A stretch of 64,000 bases of DNA from positions 1 to 64,000 of the forward strand of contig JAAXXT010000005.1 of NCBI GenBank assembly GCA_013334325.1. Direction: 5' to 3'. The notes under the pieces were generated by a model. The model was not told where the DNA came from. It did no database searches and saw nothing but the letters and a program-made list of their open reading frames with translations. Below are positions 14,964 through 22,405 of the stretch, piece after piece; the first letter of the stretch is position 1, and each line of letters opens with the position of its first letter. The position numbers and the translations under genes were made by a program. The stretch is from Erysipelotrichaceae bacterium. GTDB taxonomy: Bacteria > Bacillota_I > Bacilli_A > Erysipelotrichales > Erysipelotrichaceae.

Positions 14964-15080
14964 AAAAATACACCTCCTGTGATGTGAGGCGTAAGGATGT
15001 AAACTCCCTACGCTGGTTTTAACCAGATCAGGTGATAAGGGTCTGTCTTCAAACATCTCAGCCTAACGGCTCCCCTGTTC
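14961..15080 (-). ncRNA. TPP (THI-box) riboswitch with expression platform
   Basis: Reverse complement GGGGAGCCGTTAGGCTGAGATG...ACCCTTATCACCTGATCTGGTTAAAACCAGCGTAGGGAG followed by a sequestered AGGAGG. Confidence 0.95.
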
Positions 15081-15117
15081 ACGAGTTCATCTTATCATAC
15101 TGTGGTAAAATATACAC

Positions 15118-15585
15118 ATGAACACACTCATTGGAACAAACGATCTCGATTTATTATTGGCTCAAGCAAGTTCTCTTATCGAAACAGAAAAAGATGAAAT
15201 CGCCAATATGGCCAATCTTAGTGCTTTGATCTTTCACAGTATCCCAAAACTAAATTGGGCAGGTTTCTACATATATAAGGATAGAGAATTGGTTTTAGGA
15301 CCTTTTCAAGGACAAGTAGCCTGTGTTCGACTTCAGCTTCATAAAGGTGTATGCGGAACCAGTGCAGCTGAACGTAGAACCATCAACGTCCCCAATGTCC
15401 ATGTCTTTGAAGGACATGTGGCCTGTGATAGTGCTTCTAATTCAGAAGTCGTGGTCCCGATCATCATAAACGATGAGCTTTATGGGGTCCTCGATGTAGA
15501 CTCTCCCATCTATGATCGATTCGATCCAGAATTAATCAAATTCATGGAAGACATCGTCAAAGTGTTTATAAAAGCCAGCTTTTAA
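15118..15585 (+). CDS. msrC: GAF-domain free methionine-(R)-sulfoxide reductase
   Basis: NWAGFYIYKDRELVLGPFQGQVACVRL...GVCGTSA...VPNVHVFEGHVACDSASNSEVVVPI fRMsr signature. Confidence 0.9.
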   Translation: MNTLIGTNDLDLLLAQASSLIETEKDEIANMANLSALIFHSIPKLNWAGFYIYKDRELVLGPFQGQVACVRLQLHKGVCGTSAAERRTINVPNVHVFEGHVACDSASNSEVVVPIIINDELYGVLDVDSPIYDRFDPELIKFMEDIVKVFIKASF

Positions 15586-15595
15586 AGCTGGCTTT
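15571..15595. terminator. Bidirectional terminator in the convergent gene ends
   Basis: AAAGCCAGCTTT-t-AAAGCTGGCTTT, 12-bp arms. Confidence 0.7.
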
Positions 15596-16511
15596 CTAAT
15601 TGGGATACGATGGTTTCTGCGACTTGATGAGAAGTAAGGCTTACGTCAAACGAGAAATCAAAGGGAGTCTTGTTTTGTACACTGGAAATAAAATGTTTGA
15701 TCATATCTTCAAAACCTCGTTTATTTAAGGTCGCTTGCCAAGCAGAGCGTGTTTTGATCTGTAAGACATCATCCTTATAGGTTTCTAAGCTTTCCATTTG
15801 TAGGATACGTTTCTTTTCCCCATGACGCATGACTTCTAAGACTTCTTCGGTTACCCCATTGTCATAATTGGTGATCCCTATCGCATGACTATGCTTACTA
15901 TAATAATTGACGACAACCATCGTCATCTTACCGTTTTTAAAGGTTCCTTTTGCGTCTACCTTAATTACAGGTTCTTGAAGCAGATATAAACAGGTATCTA
16001 TGACGTGGATATAGTCATCAAAGATAAAGTGTCTTATCTCATCTCCTTGAGGGATGATCCTATTTTTCTGAAAGAAAATCAAATCGGGTATTCCTTGAGT
16101 AACCATCTCTTTAACGAATGGCACATAGCGTCGATTGAAGCCAACCATCACAGGTGTCTTATGCGCTTTCGCTAGATCCACCAACGCTTTGGTTTCTGCG
16201 TAAGATAAGGTCACAGGTTTATCGATATGAAGTGGGATCTTCGCTTCGATGATCAACTTGGCTTGCTCAAAGTGGGCTTCTGTTGCTGAACATAGAAAAA
16301 TCATGTCTGGTTTTTCTAAGATGAGCTCTTTAAGATCAGTCATCCCAAATCTTAAATGGTATTGGCTCATGATCTCTTTAACGGTCTCAGGATTACGAGT
16401 ACAGGGGATCACTTCTACTCCAGCTAAATTACATAAAACAGGTAGGTACGCTTTCTTAGCGATACCACCGATCCCAACGATGCCTACTTTAGTTAGTCTT
16501 GGTTCACTCAT
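15582..16511 (-). CDS. Gfo/Idh/MocA-family oxidoreductase
   Basis: N-terminal GIVGIGGIAKKAYLP Rossmann motif and EAKIPLHIDKPVTLSYAE (EKP-like) motif. Confidence 0.88.
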   Translation of the reverse strand: MSEPRLTKVGIVGIGGIAKKAYLPVLCNLAGVEVIPCTRNPETVKEIMSQYHLRFGMTDLKELILEKPDMIFLCSATEAHFEQAKLIIEAKIPLHIDKPVTLSYAETKALVDLAKAHKTPVMVGFNRRYVPFVKEMVTQGIPDLIFFQKNRIIPQGDEIRHFIFDDYIHVIDTCLYLLQEPVIKVDAKGTFKNGKMTMVVVNYYSKHSHAIGITNYDNGVTEEVLEVMRHGEKKRILQMESLETYKDDVLQIKTRSAWQATLNKRGFEDMIKHFISSVQNKTPFDFSFDVSLTSHQVAETIVSQLESQL

Positions 16512-16995
16512 GAGTTTCCTCCTGCATGGTGTTTAGTTTACATACATCGATCCATCCCAATGATTTTGAAACTTCTTCAAGTTCTTCTAGATCCAGTTCA
16601 ATCGCTGAATTTGAGCTCCCTACCGCTGGAAACACGGTCTCAAAGCGTCTCATCGATTGATCTAGATATACTTTACAGTCAGCCTTTACCCCAAAAGGGC
16701 AAACACCTCCAACTCCATGACCTACTCTATCTAAGGTCTCTTCTGGATTAAGCATCCTTGCCTTCATCCCGAATTGACTTTTAAACTTAGCGTTATCTAT
16801 TTTCGCATCACCTGCAGTGACAACCAATAGTGCCCCTTCTTCATCTCGAAAAGCAAGGGTCTTAGCGATACGCTTTGGATCTACACCTAAAGCTAAGGCA
16901 GCCAACTCAACCGTCGCACTAGAGACCTCAAAAACCTTTATGCGAGATTCTACGTTAAATTCTTTTAAATGTTCGAATGCTGCTTCTAGTGCCAT
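16504..16995 (-). CDS. YbaK/EbsC-type aminoacyl-tRNA deacylase
   Basis: TVELAALALGVDPKRIAKTLAF and GGVCPFGVKADCKVYLDQS motifs. Confidence 0.88.
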   Translation of the reverse strand: MALEAAFEHLKEFNVESRIKVFEVSSATVELAALALGVDPKRIAKTLAFRDEEGALLVVTAGDAKIDNAKFKSQFGMKARMLNPEETLDRVGHGVGGVCPFGVKADCKVYLDQSMRRFETVFPAVGSSNSAIELDLEELEEVSKSLGWIDVCKLNTMQEETHE

Positions 16996-17057
16996 GGTTA
17001 TCCTCAATTCATTGTTTCTATTATAGCATCCAAAAGAAAAACCACCCATAAGGTGGC

Positions 17058-17723
17058 TTATTGTTTCTTCAATGATTGACGATATAAGGTCATATTCTTA
17101 TGGCCATCATTTAGTATACGTATCATTTCATGAACTCTTTTGTTTCTAGTCTCAAGATTCTCTGTTGAGAAGATATAGACTGCCCAGTCTTTTCGATAAC
17201 CTGCAGCTAAGCTTTGAAAGAATGATAAGGCTTTTGGTTCATCCTTTAGGAAGGCTTCTACTTCAGGAATATGATGGATATAATCTGAGCCCATATGAGA
17301 AGGTCGTGCATTAGGTACTTTCTTAGAGTCTATTTTCTTTACTTCCAATACGGTAAAGACCTCATCGAATGCCAACATTCGATTAAACTTATACGCACTT
17401 TTAAACATGAAGCCATCATCATCCATCTCTACCTTAGGAAAGATCTCATCTCGATGGACATAAGATGGATACAGTGGATTACCTTTTTTTGGATAACAGA
17501 GAAACAAAACTCCCTTATCCTTAATTGGATCTTCTTTAACCAAAGATCTTAAAGTTGAGAAGAATTCTTCATTGGTGGTGGTAAAGATAAGCAAGGCATC
17601 TTGTTTATCTTGACGTGGATGTGATCCTAAAACATCAAGCTCGTTCTTGAGATAAGTAGGCATATTGACTATAGGAAGATCTTTATAAGTATCTAGTTTG
17701 AATTTTTCAATGATTTGTGACAT
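17058..17723 (-). CDS. YdeI/OmpD-associated (OmdA)-like domain protein
   Basis: C-terminal ALSFFQSLAAGYRKDWAVYIFSTENLETRNKRVHEMIRIL resembles the OmdA domain. Confidence 0.5.
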   Translation of the reverse strand: MSQIIEKFKLDTYKDLPIVNMPTYLKNELDVLGSHPRQDKQDALLIFTTTNEEFFSTLRSLVKEDPIKDKGVLFLCYPKKGNPLYPSYVHRDEIFPKVEMDDDGFMFKSAYKFNRMLAFDEVFTVLEVKKIDSKKVPNARPSHMGSDYIHHIPEVEAFLKDEPKALSFFQSLAAGYRKDWAVYIFSTENLETRNKRVHEMIRILNDGHKNMTLYRQSLKKQ

Positions 17724-17839
17724 ACAGGTCTCCTTTTAACGGTGATATCATAGCGTTATTTTCTTATTATTTCCATTTGAATGACTAAGTGTTAAAGGGA
17801 CACTGTGATAGAATGTTTAAAGGATAAGGTCAACAAAAG

Positions 17840-18358
17840 ATGAACATCCATTTTGAACAAGTACTAATGAGTAATGAAATCGCCCAGCGAATGATGAAGT
17901 GGTATAACGATCCAGAGATCGCCTCTTTTATTCATCCTAATTTTAAGGAAGAGGATCCTCATGTGTTTACCATAGAAGATGTCTTGAAACAACTTGAACC
18001 TCATGCTCAGATCACCCATTTATTTATCATGGATGAAGATGAAGTCATCGGAGAGATTTCCATCACTAAGGATTTCCATTGGTTGATGAGAAAGACCCCT
18101 GATTCAGCCTGGATATCCATCTTGATCGGAGAGAAGTCTTATTGGGGAAAAGGCATCGCTAAGATGGCCATGCGTTATCTTGAGGATGAATGTCGTCGAT
18201 TAGGCTATAAACGTATCGAGTTGGGTGTTTTTGATCATAATCTTAAAGCTCAACAACTCTATGAAAGAATGGGTTATACTCCCTTCATCATCAATGAACA
18301 CATTACCTATTCTGGTGGTGTTTGGCACAATGATATAAGAATGGAAAAAGATCTATAA
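17840..18358 (+). CDS. GNAT N-acetyltransferase (aminoglycoside 6'-acetyltransferase-like)
   Basis: GEKSYWGKGIAKMAMRYLEDECRRLGYKRIELGVFDHNLKAQQLYERMGY. Confidence 0.85.
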   Translation: MNIHFEQVLMSNEIAQRMMKWYNDPEIASFIHPNFKEEDPHVFTIEDVLKQLEPHAQITHLFIMDEDEVIGEISITKDFHWLMRKTPDSAWISILIGEKSYWGKGIAKMAMRYLEDECRRLGYKRIELGVFDHNLKAQQLYERMGYTPFIINEHITYSGGVWHNDIRMEKDL

Positions 18359-18384
18359 AAAAAGCCTGTAAGGGCTTTAAGTGT

Positions 18385-18792
18385 TTATAAGGTCTTTGTC
18401 ATATGATATTTCACATTGACGATAGGATAATGCTTCTGAACGAAGGCTAGATGATAGCCATGTTTTTCATAGAATGGACGAGCTTGAAAGCTATAGGTAT
18501 GAAGCACTGCGTACTTACAACCTCGTTTAACAGCTTCAGCCTCCGCTTCGATCAATAGACGTGATCCTAATCCTTTGTAGCGTTGACTGGTTTCTACCCA
18601 TAGGTAATCGATCTCTAGCCATTGACCTACAATGGTACAGACCAAGCCTCCTAACAATTTGCCATTGGCATCTCGTTCATCAAAAACGATCTCAAGATCA
18701 TCTTGAATTTCTAAAAATTTCGAATTGTAAGCTTTGAGATGATGACGCACTTCTTGACGAAGCGCTTCTCCTGATTGAATGTGTTTTTGCAT
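18385..18792 (-). CDS. GNAT N-acetyltransferase
   Basis: RYKGLGSRLLIEAEAEAVKRGCKYAVLHTYSFQARPFYEKHGY. Confidence 0.85.
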   Translation of the reverse strand: MQKHIQSGEALRQEVRHHLKAYNSKFLEIQDDLEIVFDERDANGKLLGGLVCTIVGQWLEIDYLWVETSQRYKGLGSRLLIEAEAEAVKRGCKYAVLHTYSFQARPFYEKHGYHLAFVQKHYPIVNVKYHMTKTL

Positions 18793-18930
18793 AGATCCTC
18801 ATGTATTGTTTAAATAAAGACAACTGAATTGAGTTTAGCACAAACTGTATCTATACATATTATATATGCTCATGAATTGTTTTACCGAACTTTCGTTCAA
18901 TTTGATGATTTTATTTTTAAACGTCTATCT

Positions 18931-19305
18931 TCATTTTCTCCAAAAAGTCACACAGTTGGCTTTATCAACGATATTGAACTCTATCATTCTTGAGAGAAGC
19001 TCATAATCGATGGCTTTATTCCAAGGAAACTTCATCAACATCATCGTCTGTTCATACCCTGCTTTTTTAATTTCCTCAGAGAAATGTTTGATCCCAACCA
19101 ACTCAGTACTACACGCAAGATGTTTACTAGAGATACTGAATCCTACGATAAAAGTCCCATGATCAATAAACATAGGTTGATTCCAGGCAATGCGCGTCTC
19201 TAATTCTGGATACTTCTTATGGATCCAATTCAATACTTCTTCTGTTCTTTGACGTTGAGAAGGTTCAGGAATTCCTTCTAGATATTCTTTAAAAGTTTCA
19301 ATCAT
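18931..19305 (-). CDS. DUF1801 / YdhG-like protein
   Basis: Pattern EVLNWIHKKYPELETRIAWNQPMF...FSISSKHLACSTE...MLMKFPWN. Confidence 0.75.
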   Translation of the reverse strand: MIETFKEYLEGIPEPSQRQRTEEVLNWIHKKYPELETRIAWNQPMFIDHGTFIVGFSISSKHLACSTELVGIKHFSEEIKKAGYEQTMMLMKFPWNKAIDYELLSRMIEFNIVDKANCVTFWRK

Positions 19306-19502
19306 ATGTACTCCTTTATTACTCTTAAGTACCTTCAATTTAACCTATATAGAATGGAAAAGCAAAAAGAGTGATTTAATAAAGAAGCTTATTCTTGCCT
19401 ATTTATAATCGAATTACACTTAGGATATATTCATTTTTCATTCTCTAATTTACACCCATTTAGGCAAGATGTCGTTTATAATATTTCTAAAGAGGTATTC
19501 TT

Positions 19503-20075
19503 ATGAAACTGTTCAATATTTTTAAACCCAAAAAGAAGCAGATATTAGGATCTGAACCCCCATTTGTGGCCGAGATGAGAGAAAATGAAAGACGTTTTCA
19601 CCAAATATCCAAAGCTGAGTTCTCAAAACTAGAAGACAGTCAGCTGCTTGATGCGATGCTTTATTGGGTGCATAACCTTCGATGGAATAAAATGGTAAAA
19701 CTAGAGGATCTATCTGAACCAGTTAAAAATGCTTACGTTTGTTTCTCAGTCTATGGTGAAATCATGAACGGTGGATTGAATCAAGTCTTCTTCAATGAAA
19801 CTAAATATTATGTTCATCTGTGTGTTGATGGTTACGAGAAAATTGGAGCTCCTGAGATTAGTACCATAATTAAGGAAGCCATGGATATCGTGACCAATCA
19901 AAAAGGACGATATGAAGCACTAGACGATGGAACACTTGATAGTTTTATAGAATCCTATGTAGATGACCCACTAAGTGATCTAGACGATGTTTTTTATGAA
20001 AAATCTGATGACATAGATCTATGTCAAGTCATCACCAACTATATCCGCTTAAACATCGATAGTTTCGGAAATTAA
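19503..20075 (+). CDS. DMP19/DUF4375-like protein
   Basis: FSVYGEIMNGGLNQVFFNE...LCVDGYEKIGAPE pattern. Confidence 0.65.
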   Translation: MKLFNIFKPKKKQILGSEPPFVAEMRENERRFHQISKAEFSKLEDSQLLDAMLYWVHNLRWNKMVKLEDLSEPVKNAYVCFSVYGEIMNGGLNQVFFNETKYYVHLCVDGYEKIGAPEISTIIKEAMDIVTNQKGRYEALDDGTLDSFIESYVDDPLSDLDDVFYEKSDDIDLCQVITNYIRLNIDSFGN

Positions 20076-20112
20076 TACAAAAAGAAAAGCCCTTGATGGG
20101 CTTTTTGTCTTA

Positions 20113-20186
20113 TGGAGCAGGTGAGGGGAATCGAACCCCCGTATCGACCTTGGGAAGGTCGCGTTCTACCATTGAACTACACCTGC
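20113..20186 (-). tRNA. tRNA-Gly(CCC)
   Basis: Cloverleaf GCAGGTG...CGACC-TTCCCAA-GGTCG...CACCTGCTCCA on the minus strand. Confidence 0.93.
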
Positions 20187-20251
20187 ATTGCTTATCTATT
20201 TTACCACAACCTACAAAATAATCTCAAGATAGATTTCCGTTTTAGAATGAA

Positions 20252-20300
20252 TAGAGGTGGGAATTGAGTAAGCTTACCAAGTTATCAATTCCCACCTCTA
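20252..20300. repeat. Long perfect inverted repeat / hairpin
   Basis: TAGAGGTGGGAATTGA (16 bp) and its exact reverse complement separated by 17 nt. Confidence 0.85.
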
Positions 20301-20314
20301 ATTTCTAAACCTAT

Positions 20315-20752
20315 TTATCTCATAATGAAATAAATCACTAGCGCTATTATGAACAATCCTAAAAATCCAGTAATCATAGTTCTAAGTTGTTTTGAGTATC
20401 CTTTAGGGATGATTTCCCCTTTCATATCTAATTTCACAATGAGTGGGTGTAATCTCCAAAAGTAAGTAGATATAGATAAGATCATCGCAATAACTGAAAC
20501 CATTTTAATGGTTTCCGAACCAATAAATAATATTACTAGTAAAAGAAAGATAAATATTAGCTTTGTGCCTGCTACCCAATTGGTCATGTATCGGACAAAT
20601 AAATGAAGGTTCTCATCTTGTTTTGAATCTTCCCAAGCTTTAAAGACCGCTACCCCATTACCGACTCTAGAATCTGGCTTAAAGTAAAGTATCATTATAT
20701 TTGCGAATTCTAAGACAATAAAGATAACAATAGAAATAGAAAGAATGATCAT
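20315..20752 (-). CDS. Small integral membrane protein, unknown function
   Basis: Four predicted TM segments. Confidence 0.55.
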   Translation of the reverse strand: MIILSISIVIFIVLEFANIMILYFKPDSRVGNGVAVFKAWEDSKQDENLHLFVRYMTNWVAGTKLIFIFLLLVILFIGSETIKMVSVIAMILSISTYFWRLHPLIVKLDMKGEIIPKGYSKQLRTMITGFLGLFIIALVIYFIMR

Positions 20753-20887
20753 GGTTTGTCCTCTTACTTGTGGTCTTCTATTTTGAGTTTATCATAAAAC
20801 TTTATCGCTTTGTTTAGCATAAATTGAATCCTTAACAATTACATCATAGACGACACTCAAAATAGATGATCAGTATAATCAAGACAT

Positions 20888-20911
20888 AAAAAAAGTCCCG
20901 ATTAAGGACTT
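20888..20911 (-). terminator. tRNA cluster terminator
   Basis: Minus strand AAGTCC-ttaatc-GGGACTTTTTTT. Confidence 0.7.
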
Positions 20912-20921
20912 ATAATGACTC

Positions 20922-20995
20922 TGGAGCAGGTGAGGGGAATCGAACCCCCGTGTCGACCTTGGCAAGGTCGCGTTCTACCATTGAACTACACCTGC
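20922..20995 (-). tRNA. tRNA-Gly(GCC)
   Basis: Same cloverleaf as tRNA-Gly(CCC) with loop TTGCCAA. Confidence 0.95.
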
Positions 20996-21000
20996 AAAAA

Positions 21001-21076
21001 TGGCGGTCCAGACGGGATTCGAACCCGCGGTCTCCTCCGTGACAGGGAGGCATGTTAACCGCTACACCACTGGACC
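21001..21076 (-). tRNA. tRNA-Asp(GTC)
   Basis: GGTCCAG...CCTCC-CTGTCAC-GGAGG...CTGGACCGCCA. Confidence 0.95.
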
Positions 21077-21098
21077 ACTACACAACACTAACGTAAAT

Positions 21099-21191
21099 TG
21101 GCGCGGAAGGAGGGATTTGAACCCTCGCGTCAGTTTAACCCGACCTATGCCCTTAGCAGGGGCACCTCTTCAGCCGCTTGAGTACTTCCGC
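21099..21191 (-). tRNA. tRNA-Ser(GCT)
   Basis: GCGGAAG...TGCCC-CTGCTAA-GGGCA, long variable arm, CTTCCGCGCCA. Confidence 0.95.
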
Positions 21192-21275
21192 AAGGCCACC
21201 TTACAGCGCTTTCTAATGTTAACATACTACCCAACCTTTTTTCAAGTGCTTTTAACTTAAAAACAGATTTTCGTT

Positions 21276-21470
21276 TTACTCTATGATAAAACCTGCTTCT
21301 CTTATGGTTACTTTTGCGGTATAGACCGCATCTGCATCCCCTTCGATCACAACGATATGATCTTTTGGTTTGACGCTAAAGATCAAACGAGTATCTTCTA
21401 AAGCCAATCTTAGCTTCTCAGCTTGCTCTTCTGTTTTTAAATCTCTTATGATCAGGATGACTTTCATCAT
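21276..21470 (-). CDS. Small HMA-like ferredoxin-fold protein lacking the CxxC motif
   Basis: MMKVILIIRDLKTEEQAEKLRLALEDTRLIFSVKPKDHIVVIEGDADAVYTAKVTIREAGFIIE; translationally coupled to deoD. Confidence 0.5.
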   Translation of the reverse strand: MMKVILIIRDLKTEEQAEKLRLALEDTRLIFSVKPKDHIVVIEGDADAVYTAKVTIREAGFIIE

Positions 21471-22180
21471 TCCTCCAAAGCGATCTGTAAGGCAATCTCC
21501 ATCATCTTCGTAAAGGAGTTTTGTCTTTCTTCTGCACTTGTAACTTCGTGGGTTACTAAGGAATCTGAGATGGTCAATAAACAAGCAGCTTCTTTACCTA
21601 AATAACGGGCATTCGCAAACAAGGCAAAGGATTCCATTTCGACACAGACGAGATGCTTATCTGCGATTATTTTAGAAATGTCTTGTTCACTTCCACGATA
21701 GAAGACATCTGAAGAATGGATCGTACCTGTTTTAAATGGAATATTAAGCTTCTTCGCTGCAGCTTCTAATTGTTTATTGAGTTTAGGACTAGGAACTTGT
21801 GTGTCTTCATCATAACCAAAAGCTGTCTTCGCAAACGAAGATTCACTATAAGCACTACTGGCTAAGACCACATCATAGACTTTAACATCCGCTTGATAAG
21901 ATCCTGCAGATCCTATACGAATGATCTTTTTAACATCATATTGACTAAAGAGCTCAAAAGAATAGATCCCGATCGAAGGCATTCCCATACCTGATCCCAT
22001 CACAGAGATAGGATGACCTTTATAGGTTCCTGTATATCCAAACATATTTCTAACATCGTTGAATTGAACGACGTTTTCTAGATAGGTCTCGGCGATCTTC
22101 TTCGCTCTAAGCGGATCTCCTGGCATTAATACGATAGAAGCTATTTGTCCTTTTTGAGCATTATTGTGTGGTGTTGGCAT
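21467..22180 (-). CDS. deoD: Purine-nucleoside phosphorylase
   Basis: VMPGDPLRAKKIAETYLE, GSGMGMPSIGIYS, VEMESFALF motifs. Confidence 0.95.
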   Translation of the reverse strand: MPTPHNNAQKGQIASIVLMPGDPLRAKKIAETYLENVVQFNDVRNMFGYTGTYKGHPISVMGSGMGMPSIGIYSFELFSQYDVKKIIRIGSAGSYQADVKVYDVVLASSAYSESSFAKTAFGYDEDTQVPSPKLNKQLEAAAKKLNIPFKTGTIHSSDVFYRGSEQDISKIIADKHLVCVEMESFALFANARYLGKEAACLLTISDSLVTHEVTSAEERQNSFTKMMEIALQIALEE

Positions 22181-22251
22181 AGAGTTCTCCTTGGTTTTGA
22201 GTAAATTATAGCATACCTATCTTTTCTATGAAACGAAGTTCAAATTGCGGG

Positions 22252-22280
22252 TTGTTTAGTGCTGATTTAGAAGCTATAAT
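22252..22280 (+). promoter_or_regulatory. Sigma-A promoter of the putative metal-transport locus
   Basis: TTGTTT-N17-TATAAT. Confidence 0.85.
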
Positions 22281-22305
22281 GAGTGTAAATGAAAGGAGAC
22301 TCTTT

Positions 22306-22392
22306 ATGGACTCAGACCCTCATAGTACCCCATCTGTTTATAATACGTTTACATCTATAGAGAGGATCCTCACTGCTCCTCTCACCACTTGA
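22306..22392 (+). CDS. 28-aa leader peptide (MgtL-like)
   Basis: SD GAAAGGAG then ATG; MDSDPHSTPSVYNTFTSIERILTAPLTT*, stop overlapping the SD of the next gene. Confidence 0.6.
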   Translation: MDSDPHSTPSVYNTFTSIERILTAPLTT

Positions 22393-22400
22393 GAGGAGTA
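22360..22400 (+). promoter_or_regulatory. Three-strand SD-sequestering switch
   Basis: GAGAGGA (22360-66), TCCTCTC (22377-83), GAGAGGA (22391-97 = SD); the middle segment can pair with either flank. Confidence 0.65.
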
Positions 22401-22405
22401 GCAAT

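Noticed and set aside
21000-21260. 86-aa plus-strand ORF (MAVQTGFEPAVSSV...)
   Set aside because: Translation of antisense tRNA-Asp and tRNA-Ser; a well-known spurious ORF type.
22283-22400. Leader as a known M-box or yybP-ykoY Mn2+ riboswitch
   Set aside because: I could not find the conserved cores of either family; a translated leader with SD switch explains the sequence better.
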